NCBI RefSeq assembly: GCF_001635455.1
Contig: NZ_LWEH01000255.1
Coordinates: 1-64,000, forward strand
Length of the DNA stretch: 64,000 nucleotides
Direction: 5' to 3'
DNA from: Vibrio sp. HI00D65
GTDB taxonomy: Bacteria; Pseudomonadota; Gammaproteobacteria; Enterobacterales; Vibrionaceae
Shown: positions 1 to 6,883 of the stretch, piece by piece
How positions within the stretch are numbered: the stretch's first letter is position 1
Layout: each line of letters begins with the position of its first letter
Notes under the pieces: model-generated
What the model was told of the DNA's origin: nothing
Database searches by the model: none
What the model saw: the letters and a program-made list of their open reading frames with translations, nothing else
Program-made: the position numbers and the translations under genes

Positions 1-57
1 TACATAAAGTGATAAGATTAAAGATATTTTAATATATAATTAATTTTAAATATGATA

Positions 58-80
58 AAAGCCTACTTTAAATAGGCTTT
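58..80 (-). terminator. Hairpin terminator after the double-glycine-leader gene
   Basis: An 8-bp perfect stem (AAAGCCTA at 58-65 pairing with TAGGCTTT at 73-80) has a 7-nt loop and lies 22 bp past the stop codon of the minus-strand gene. Read on the minus strand it is followed by a short U-rich stretch; the plus strand also shows a short T-rich tail, so it may work in both directions. Confidence 0.6.
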
Positions 81-102
81 ATTATTTGGAATTATAAATA
101 GA

Positions 103-399
103 TTAGCGTTCGATCAGGCGACCGCCCCCCTCACGTCTGTAATGCCCTTGTCTATTATTGTATCCGTGTCGGCGTTCCTCTCGGCCTTGCTCTCGGCGCA
201 TATTGTCTAGGAATTCTTGTTCCCCTACATTTAACTTTTCAGAGTGCGTGAGAAGCTTAACCCAATTCCTATTCCATGCCCATTTCGCTACTTTTGCGGC
301 CTCGCGAATAGCGTCAAAGCGAGTTTCGCCATCACCACCATCACCTTTTCTTTCGCCACCAACAACCAGCATAATCTCTTTATTTGATAGTTCTTTCAT
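103..399 (-). CDS. Small protein with double-glycine leader (microcin-like precursor candidate)
   Basis: No named family is recognised for the 98-residue product as a whole. Its first 15 residues, MKELSNKEIMLVVGG, match the pattern of double-glycine leaders of class II microcins such as colicin V (M-[RK]-x-[LI]-[ST]-x-x-E-[LI]-x-x-[VI]-x-G-G). Such leaders are cut after GG by the peptidase domain of an ABC exporter. The remaining 83 residues are very hydrophilic: they have a GDGGDGE stretch, a WAWNRNW segment near residues 41-47, and an Arg/Glu/Gly-rich tail ending in GGGRLIER. There are no cysteines. The core lacks the hydrophobic Gly/Ala-rich segment of known class II microcins, so antibacterial function is only an inference. 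The start is supported by AGAGGG about 6 nt upstream. No immunity or export gene lies within the window; the left flank is not visible. Confidence 0.6.
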   Translation of the reverse strand: MKELSNKEIMLVVGGERKGDGGDGETRFDAIREAAKVAKWAWNRNWVKLLTHSEKLNVGEQEFLDNMRREQGREERRHGYNNRQGHYRREGGGRLIER

Positions 400-443
400 T
401 ATTCCCTCTGTGTATTTATTGTTTACTATTTAGTGGGTTGGTG

Positions 444-472
444 AATGTACATTGCACTTGGTTTAAGTGCAA
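444..472 (-). promoter_or_regulatory. Predicted sigma-70 promoter of the double-glycine-leader gene
   Basis: On the minus strand, TTGCAC (467-472) and TACATT (444-449) are separated by exactly 17 bp, and each matches the sigma-70 consensus at 4 of 6 positions. Transcription would start near 437, giving a leader of about 38 nt before the ATG at 399. Confidence 0.4.
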
Positions 473-484
473 TTAGTTGCACTT
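452..484. promoter_or_regulatory. Operator-like palindrome with third half-site
   Basis: TTGCACTT (452-459) and AAGTGCAA (465-472) form a perfect 8-bp inverted repeat with a 5-nt spacer. A third copy of TTGCACTT follows at 477-484. The palindrome lies over the predicted -35 and spacer of the minus-strand promoter, the usual position for a repressor site. The binding protein is unknown. Confidence 0.4.
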
Positions 485-944
485 GTTTTTTTGTCAGTAA
501 ATCTTTTTTTTTGATTTTTTTCTTTATACATCCTGACTTTTTAAGAAAAAACCTTGACTCCCGCTCGGTAGTGTAAATTTTAAGGAAGCGGTTAGGTGGC
601 TAGCTGCAAATCAATTAGAAGGAGCGCAGTATAGGGCACTTAGATCTGTGATTTAGCTATCACGTCAGTACTCATAGTGAATTGTATGTTTCTATGCGAT
701 ATAAGAGGGCCACAAGGAGTTGTCGAATTAAAATTAGGCTTAACCATATCTAATCGAATTGTCCTTACAACCTTGCGTCGTTATTAGGCCCAAGCAAGTC
801 ATTTATTTAGTCGGAATGAAGACTTGACTGGAAAAATCAAAAAAAACAGCAGTGGATGGTGAGTATGCAAACTTTAGAAAGTAATATGTTATATAAGTGC
901 TCCTGAAATTATTATGCTTGCCAATTGAGGTGAGAGTAGTAACT
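485..944. other. Gene-free stretch left of the insertion sequence
   Basis: I see no convincing gene, RNA gene or strong terminator here. It is AT-rich with poly-T runs at its left end. It contains a weak 6-bp inverted repeat (CAAGTC/GACTTG) near 795-830. It looks like decayed accessory DNA between the small-peptide gene and the insertion sequence. Confidence 0.5.
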
Positions 945-1991
945 GGCGTTGTTGATCTAATCAGCTTGAAGATCAACGACACCATATGTAGCTAGCCGTT
1001 AGCTTCTAACAGGCATACCTAGTCCTATGACTTTGTGAATCGCTTTGACATTCGCCATGATTTCGCCCACTTGAGCGTTGTAACATCTCAAGCTTAATTC
1101 ACCGCTTGTTAGTCCTTTATATCGGGACATAGCAGTCCCAGATATTGAACGATAGTGATAACCAGACTCTGTTTTCCACTCCGATATTGTTCCATCTCTC
1201 AGAGCCATTACCGCTTTGTTTCTGGGATGACCGTCTTCCCAAAGAGCTGCATTCTTTCGAGGCGGTATTAACGGAGTACAGCCTTTATTTTTCAGAGTCT
1301 CGTAGCAATTTTTTGTGTCATATGCTCCATCGGCGGATATGGCAGCGACCTTTCTACGTAGTGGGTTGAGTAACGTCGGTAACACTTTACTATCGCCTAC
1401 ATTTACAAGACTGACTTCCGCCCTCATCGTTTCGTGAGTATCCATATCTACAGCTAAGTGCAGTTTACGCCATGTCCTACGTTTTTCTGCACCATGCTTT
1501 TTCACTTTCCACTCACCCTCACCAAAGACTTTGAGGCCATTAGAATCAGTGGCTATATGGCGAATAGCCCCTCTCGATTTATTGCGATATTTGACCTGAA
1601 CTGTAACTGTCTTCGAGCGTTTACTGATACAGGTGTAGTCAGGGGACGTTAGTGGAACATTTAATAGCTCAAAGATAGAGTCGATTAAGCCTTGAAGAGC
1701 GCGTAAAGGAAGAGAGAAGATGCACTTAATCATCAAGGCGGTTTCAATCGATGTATCAGAGTACTGAAAGCCTCTCCCACGCTTACCATGATGGGTTTCG
1801 CATCGCCATGCATCTACGGCTGAATCATCTATCCAGAATGTAACCGAACCACGTTTACAAAGAGCCTTATTGTACTCCGCGCAGTTAGTTATCTTCTTGT
1901 TTGATTTACCCATATCACCACCATTCCAATCGTTTCAAATGATCAGATCGCAGGACTTGGAAAAGGTTCAACTAATTTAGGCAACAACGCC
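945..1991 (-). mobile_element. IS5-family (IS903 group) insertion sequence, probably inactive
   Basis: The element is 1047 bp with terminal inverted repeats that begin GGCGTTGTTG at both ends (945-954, and as the complement at 1982-1991). Similarity continues imperfectly for about 26 bp. Length and ends fit the IS903 group of the IS5 family. One transposase gene fills the interior on the minus strand. Nine-base flanks (936-944 and 1992-2000) are not direct repeats, so the expected target duplication is absent. The transposase carries a change in its catalytic glutamate. Confidence 0.85.
999..1913 (-). CDS. IS5-family transposase with catalytic Glu replaced by Gly
   Basis: A DDE transposase of normal length (304 aa; IS903 relatives are about 307). 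The first Asp is in ATDSNGLKVFGEGEW, the second in SADGAYD, and the C-terminal part resembles the typical IS903 block ending in a YNAQVxE..xxxVKA motif. In the family signature Y-(2)-R-(3)-E-(6)-K, this protein reads YHYRSISGTAMSRYK, so glycine stands where the third catalytic acid is expected. The codon is GGG, one transition from GAG. Without that residue the enzyme should not cut DNA. The frame is otherwise intact, which suggests recent inactivation. It starts with ATG after a GGTG-containing leader inside the IS. Confidence 0.85.
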   Translation of the reverse strand: MGKSNKKITNCAEYNKALCKRGSVTFWIDDSAVDAWRCETHHGKRGRGFQYSDTSIETALMIKCIFSLPLRALQGLIDSIFELLNVPLTSPDYTCISKRSKTVTVQVKYRNKSRGAIRHIATDSNGLKVFGEGEWKVKKHGAEKRRTWRKLHLAVDMDTHETMRAEVSLVNVGDSKVLPTLLNPLRRKVAAISADGAYDTKNCYETLKNKGCTPLIPPRKNAALWEDGHPRNKAVMALRDGTISEWKTESGYHYRSISGTAMSRYKGLTSGELSLRCYNAQVGEIMANVKAIHKVIGLGMPVRS

Positions 1992-2449
1992 GATTAGAGG
2001 GAGCGTAAAGTTAACCTAACTTTTTAGATGCTGAGCTCTATGAAGCGCAGTTGAACAAACAACTGGGCAGATTCATGCCGTGGGTAGCTCTCGCTAAGAG
2101 TTATTAGATATCCGTCATCTTATTATTTGCTCTAGTGTCTGCTGTTCTCAATACAACTCCACCATTGCTATTGGTTGTCTACGTTTTCAAATATTCGCCC
2201 CCTCAACTCTTTAGAGGCATTGCTCATGAGTTCTGTGGACAAAAGAGTTGATACCCTGAGAGATGCCCTTGATAGAAGTTTATGGATTTGATTAAGGTCT
2301 TGTCCGATAAATATAAAATCTGAGTGTTAAAGGAGCGTTCGTATTTTGACATCTTTAGAGGGGTGTTCAATCAACCACTCCATTTAATTACTCGGTATTA
2401 GGTTTGCAGGCTCTGCTATTTTCTACCTGAAATTTAAGGCTAAGCCGGT
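1992..2449. other. Gene-free stretch between the IS and barA
   Basis: No supportable gene. A small hairpin (AAAGTTA/TAACTTT, 2007-2023) followed by T residues sits just outside the IS. A perfect 10-bp inverted repeat (TCAACTCTTT at 2203-2212, complement at 2242-2251) encloses 29 nt. An open frame around 2024-2251 is broken by a TAG at 2105 and resembles nothing I recognise. No clear terminator for barA is visible. Confidence 0.45.
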
Positions 2450-5263
2450 TTAATCACTGGTTGGTTTTAGGTAGTGAATAGCGGTCGCTTGCACCTTATC
2501 GAGCTCGTCTTGAAGTTCAAAAAGCTCTGGCTCGATATCTTCAATCGAAGTACCTGAGCGCAGCTCTTTCTCTATTGTGGCACAGACCGATTTAAGCCTT
2601 GGTACGCCACTGTATGAGCTGCTGCCATGCATTTTGTGGATGATGTGTATCAGCTGATCCACAGGGTAAGCCGTGTCTTCGATCGCTTTCTCCGCCGCGT
2701 CATACACCTCAGGTATAAAGTCGACCAGCATCTGCAGCATATCGCGTGCGAGGTCTTCTTTGTTGGCGGCTTGCTTCATCGCAGCTTGCCAATCAATGAT
2801 GATGTTCTTGTGCACGCTCACGTTACTCTCAGACACTTGGCTGTTGTCGACCTCGGCTGAGACTGCAGGGTGATCTGGATTTATCTTTTCGATGTGCTCA
2901 ACCTCAGAGGTTGGGCTCCAATGAATCAATACTTGCTGTAACACATGCTCTTCAATTGGTTTGGTCAGGTAGTCATCCATGCCAGCTTCTAGCAGCCTAT
3001 CGCGCTCGCCTGTCATGGCGTGTGCGGTAACAGCAATCACAGGTGTGTTGGCGTTGTTGGCGAGCTTTTTGATGTTCTGACAAGCGGTGACGCCATCCAT
3101 CTTTGGCATCTGAATATCCATGAAGATGATGTCGAACTGAGTCTCAGTGGCTTTGTCGATAGCCTGTTGACCACTGGTACAGCTAATAACGGTTTCAACG
3201 CGTTCTTTAAGTAGTGCGGTGATAAGCTTCAGGTTGGCTGGGTTGTCGTCTACAGCCATTACAGTTAGTGGCAGCTTCTCTTCCGAGTGGGTTTCAATTG
3301 CTGGAGCAATCAAGGTTGGCGCTTGGCTCGACACCAGAGTTTGCAGCAGCTTCTTACGTGAAAGAGGTTTGGTGATGCATTGAACATCAACTTCTTTCAT
3401 CAATTGTTCGCCAAGTGCGAGCTCGGTACTCGGTGTACCAATGATCACGTTCTGAGCAATTTTCTTCGCGCCAATAGCCCAACCGCTGACTGTATCAAAC
3501 TGATAGTCTTGGTTGGCTGCGAGGTTCAGCAGTACGTAGTCGTACGAAGTCGACTCGTCAGGCATCACCGAACGATAGGTAACGACTAAGCCTTCTTGGG
3601 TCAGGATTTGTTGAGTAATCGAAGCCGCTTGCATGTTTGGCTCGATAAGCAGTAGTTGCTTGTCTTGCAGACATTGAGTCTCAATTAGCTCTGTCATCGG
3701 CATATCAGTGGTTGATAGCCTTAGCGTAAACCAGAAAGTGGAACCTTGGTGTAGGCGACTGGTTAGGCTGATCTCACCGCCCATTTGGCTCACAAGTTTT
3801 TGGGTGATAACCAGGCCTAGGCCTGTACCACCATAGCGACGAGAGATACTTGCATCAGCTTGGCTGAAGGCTTGGAATAGTTGGGCTTGCTGACGTTCAG
3901 AGATACCAATACCCGTATCACGAACCATGAACTGCAGTTCGATGTTGTCTTCGCTTTGTGAACGTAACTCAACGCTAATATCGATGTTACCACGCTCGGT
4001 AAACTTGATTGAGTTACCCACTAGGTTAGTCAGGATTTGTTGGATACGCAGTGGGTCACCTACAACGCCTGCAGGCACTTTAGGGTCGATCTTAAGGGTA
4101 AGCTCTAGGCCTTTCTCATGAGCGTTGGTTGCTTGAAGGTTCACTACCTCTTCTAGGCTTGCTTGGAACTCAAATGGAATGTTTTCTAGGGCTAGTTTGC
4201 CGGCTTCAAGTTTCGAGAAGTCCAAGATATCGTTGATGATACTGAGTAGGTTATTCGCTGAACGTTCAATGGTCTGTAGGTAATCCGTCTGACTGTTCGA
4301 CAGGTGAGTTTTAAGCATCTGGCGAGTAAAGCCAATCACACCGTTGAGTGGTGTTCTTAGCTCGTGAGACATGTTGGCCAAGAACTCAGACTTAACACGT
4401 GCTGCTTCTTGTGCACGTTTTTTCGCGATGTCTAACTCAACGTTTTGAATCTCTAGCTGTTCAAGAGTTTCACGTAGATCCGAAGTAGCTTGGTCGATAC
4501 TGTGCTGCATTTCGACGTGATATTCTGATAGCGATACTGCCATCGCATTGATACCGTTTTTCAGCGAGTCCAACTCACCGTGCATTTTGCCTTCGATACG
4601 AACGTCTAAGTGACCACGACGAATTCGGTCCACCATATTCTTCATGTGCGTGATCGGTTGAGTTACATCGTGCATCAAGCGGAAAGCGAAAACACCAGAA
4701 AGACCCAGTCCAAGAATCAACACTAAGAAAGCAGAGAAGACTTCTTGGTATTGCTGCAAACGAAGTGAAGAAAGGTCCAACTCAATCGCAATATAACCAA
4801 TAGCTTGGTTGGCTTGAGACTGACCGTTAGTCGAGTTGATGTACTGGCCTTCTGCAATAATCGGGGTTCGGAGAATCAGTGTGTTATCGAGTAGGTCAGA
4901 AGAGCTTAAATGAGGAATCGGTTTATCTTTTGGATAAGTCAGGCTTTCGAAATCAGGGTGAAAGTTTGAGGTTACAAACAATTCATGACGATCATCGAAC
5001 ACCGCGATACTGCGGACCAGCTTAGAGTTCTTTCGATGTGCATAGCTGATTAGCTGACGAACAGACTCTCGACTTTCGAGTTGCATGCCAGATTCACTCG
5101 CAATTGCCAGTGGTTCAATGATGCTAGTACCTGTGTTAACCACCTGACCTTCAAGGTCTTGATAGCGGTTAAATGAGAAAAATGCACTCAATAGCAGCCC
5201 AATAATCAGGGTTGGAGCTAGAGTTAAGGTAATTACACGGGCTCTTAAGCCATATCTGGTCAT
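2450..5263 (-). CDS. barA: Hybrid sensor histidine kinase BarA (VarS)
   Basis: Inner-membrane tripartite kinase that phosphorylates the response regulator UvrY/VarA, which activates Csr small RNAs and so counteracts CsrA. The 937-aa protein has TM helices near residues 11-30 and 177-195 around a periplasmic sensor region. HAMP follows at about 196-250, a coiled coil at 250-295, and HisKA with phospho-acceptor His300 in SHELRTP. The ATPase domain carries N416 and the DTGIGIS motif at 449-455. A first receiver-like domain (about 535-640) has Asn580 where the phospho-Asp should be and is degenerate. A second receiver has Asp716 and Lys768. A C-terminal Hpt domain has His876 in HKMHGS. Length and domain order match BarA. 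It is divergent from rlmD, as in other gammaproteobacteria. Confidence 0.95.
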   Translation of the reverse strand: MTRYGLRARVITLTLAPTLIIGLLLSAFFSFNRYQDLEGQVVNTGTSIIEPLAIASESGMQLESRESVRQLISYAHRKNSKLVRSIAVFDDRHELFVTSNFHPDFESLTYPKDKPIPHLSSSDLLDNTLILRTPIIAEGQYINSTNGQSQANQAIGYIAIELDLSSLRLQQYQEVFSAFLVLILGLGLSGVFAFRLMHDVTQPITHMKNMVDRIRRGHLDVRIEGKMHGELDSLKNGINAMAVSLSEYHVEMQHSIDQATSDLRETLEQLEIQNVELDIAKKRAQEAARVKSEFLANMSHELRTPLNGVIGFTRQMLKTHLSNSQTDYLQTIERSANNLLSIINDILDFSKLEAGKLALENIPFEFQASLEEVVNLQATNAHEKGLELTLKIDPKVPAGVVGDPLRIQQILTNLVGNSIKFTERGNIDISVELRSQSEDNIELQFMVRDTGIGISERQQAQLFQAFSQADASISRRYGGTGLGLVITQKLVSQMGGEISLTSRLHQGSTFWFTLRLSTTDMPMTELIETQCLQDKQLLLIEPNMQAASITQQILTQEGLVVTYRSVMPDESTSYDYVLLNLAANQDYQFDTVSGWAIGAKKIAQNVIIGTPSTELALGEQLMKEVDVQCITKPLSRKKLLQTLVSSQAPTLIAPAIETHSEEKLPLTVMAVDDNPANLKLITALLKERVETVISCTSGQQAIDKATETQFDIIFMDIQMPKMDGVTACQNIKKLANNANTPVIAVTAHAMTGERDRLLEAGMDDYLTKPIEEHVLQQVLIHWSPTSEVEHIEKINPDHPAVSAEVDNSQVSESNVSVHKNIIIDWQAAMKQAANKEDLARDMLQMLVDFIPEVYDAAEKAIEDTAYPVDQLIHIIHKMHGSSSYSGVPRLKSVCATIEKELRSGTSIEDIEPELFELQDELDKVQATAIHYLKPTSD

Positions 5264-5428
5264 GTTCTTTAATTACATCGAGGTCTGGATATGGGAAAAT
5301 AACGCACACAATGGCGGTTAAGTGAACGGTAAGCTTAATCAAAGCCGTGACGTTCGACAATGATTCCAAGACAGAATAGTGAGTCCTGGATACCAATTAC
5401 TTATTAAAAGATACATTAGGCACAAGCA

Positions 5429-6748
5429 ATGGCACGTTTTTTCCAACCAAAAAAGAAAACTCAACTCGAGACCAAGCATCAATCGGTTTTGGTTGAACGA
5501 ATGGATCACAATGGCGCTGGCATCGCTTATCAGAAAAACAAACCGGTTTTCATTGATGGCGCATTGCCCGGTGAACAGGTGGTTATTCAGCTTACTGAGA
5601 GTAAAAGTAAGTTTGCACGCGCGAAACTCATCAAATTGCTGAAGCCAAGCCAACAACGTCTAAAGCCTTTTTGTAAACACTTTAATCAGTGTGGCGGTTG
5701 TCATCTCCAACACCTTGGTTATCAGTCTCAGGTAGACCACAAGACACAATCTCTTACGCACTTGATGAATCAATATAAGACGGATGAGACAGAGATGGCT
5801 CAACCGATTGTAGGTGATGAAACGGGTTATCGTCGTCGTGCGCGTATCAGCTTGTTTGTTGATAAGAAAACGCACAAGCTTCAGTTCGGTTTTCGTAAGA
5901 AGCAGAGCAAGCAGATAGAAAACATCACCGATTGTGCCGTGCTTGATCCTCGCCTAAATGTATTGCTGCCAAAGGTGAAAAATTTACTCAACACTTTCAG
6001 CAACCTTACGTCTTTAGGACATGTTGAATTAGTATTGGGTGATATTTGTCCGGTAATGGTGCTACGCCACCTCAAGCCTTTGATTGAAAAAGATGAGCAA
6101 GCATTGATTGCGTTGGCGAAAGAAGAAGGTGTGATACTGTACTCAATGCCAGAGACAGACAAGTTGGTCCGCCTGATTGGTGATGCGCCTAGCTACAGCG
6201 AAACGGGCGTTACCTTACCTTTTGAGCCAAACCACTTCATTCAAGTGAACCAGAAGGTCAACCAGCAGATGGTGGCTCAAGCGATTGAATGGTTAGAACC
6301 TAAAGCGGATGAGCGAGTACTGGACCTGTTTTGTGGCTTAGGTAACTTCAGTCTACCTATCGCTCAACAGTCGGCGTTTGTGGTTGGGGTTGAAGGTGTC
6401 GATGAGATGGTTCAGCAAGCCACATCTAATGCCAAATTGAACCAGTTGAGTAACACCGAATTTTACCAAGCGAACCTTGAAGAAGACCTATCTGTACAAG
6501 CTTGGGCGAAAGAGAAATTTGATAAAATCTTACTGGACCCAGCTCGTGCTGGAGCGAGTGGTGTTGTTGATCAAATTTCAGCATTAGGAGCGAAGCGTGT
6601 GGTTTATGTTTCGTGTAATCCTGCTACTCTAGCTAGAGATTCAGAGAGCTTAGAAAGGCAAGGCTACCAATTAGCCAAACTTGGTATGTTGGATATGTTC
6701 CCACACACCAGCCATCTAGAATCGATGGCTCTCTTTATCAAGGCTTAA
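5429..6748 (+). CDS. rlmD: 23S rRNA (uracil-1939-C5)-methyltransferase RlmD
   Basis: SAM-dependent enzyme that makes 5-methyluridine at position 1939 of 23S rRNA. The 439-aa protein has an N-terminal TRAM RNA-binding domain (about residues 12-70). Iron-sulfur ligands are C82, C88, C91 and C169 ([10 protein letters not shown], then ITDCAVL). The SAM-binding loop is [10 protein letters not shown], and the nucleophilic cysteine is C396 in [11 protein letters not shown]. All key residues are present. The ATG at 5429 gives the usual N-terminus [10 protein letters not shown]. It is transcribed away from barA and lies 135 bp ahead of relA, the conserved order. Confidence 0.96.
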   Translation: MARFFQPKKKTQLETKHQSVLVERMDHNGAGIAYQKNKPVFIDGALPGEQVVIQLTESKSKFARAKLIKLLKPSQQRLKPFCKHFNQCGGCHLQHLGYQSQVDHKTQSLTHLMNQYKTDETEMAQPIVGDETGYRRRARISLFVDKKTHKLQFGFRKKQSKQIENITDCAVLDPRLNVLLPKVKNLLNTFSNLTSLGHVELVLGDICPVMVLRHLKPLIEKDEQALIALAKEEGVILYSMPETDKLVRLIGDAPSYSETGVTLPFEPNHFIQVNQKVNQQMVAQAIEWLEPKADERVLDLFCGLGNFSLPIAQQSAFVVGVEGVDEMVQQATSNAKLNQLSNTEFYQANLEEDLSVQAWAKEKFDKILLDPARAGASGVVDQISALGAKRVVYVSCNPATLARDSESLERQGYQLAKLGMLDMFPHTSHLESMALFIKA

Positions 6749-6883
6749 AGGCCCTTAAATAAGGCTTAAAAATGAATGACAAAGGCGCAGGGATATTTGC
6801 GCTGATATCAATATGGTCGAACTAACTTGGAACCAGTTAGTCATATTGAATTGGGTATAAAACAGAATAACTAGGAAGGCACG

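Noticed and set aside
158..433. 91-aa open frame on the plus strand over the double-glycine gene
   Set aside because: The minus-strand frame has a good ribosome site, promoter, terminator and leader motif; the plus-strand frame has none and its Ser/Pro/Arg-rich sequence looks like an antisense shadow.
2024..2251. Possible pseudogene right of the IS
   Set aside because: The frame is short, interrupted by a TAG at 2105 and matches no family I recognise; chance openness is likely.
2203..2251. Integron attC-like site
   Set aside because: The inverted repeat does not have the required core sites (GTTRRRY and its inverse) and no cassette gene is next to it.
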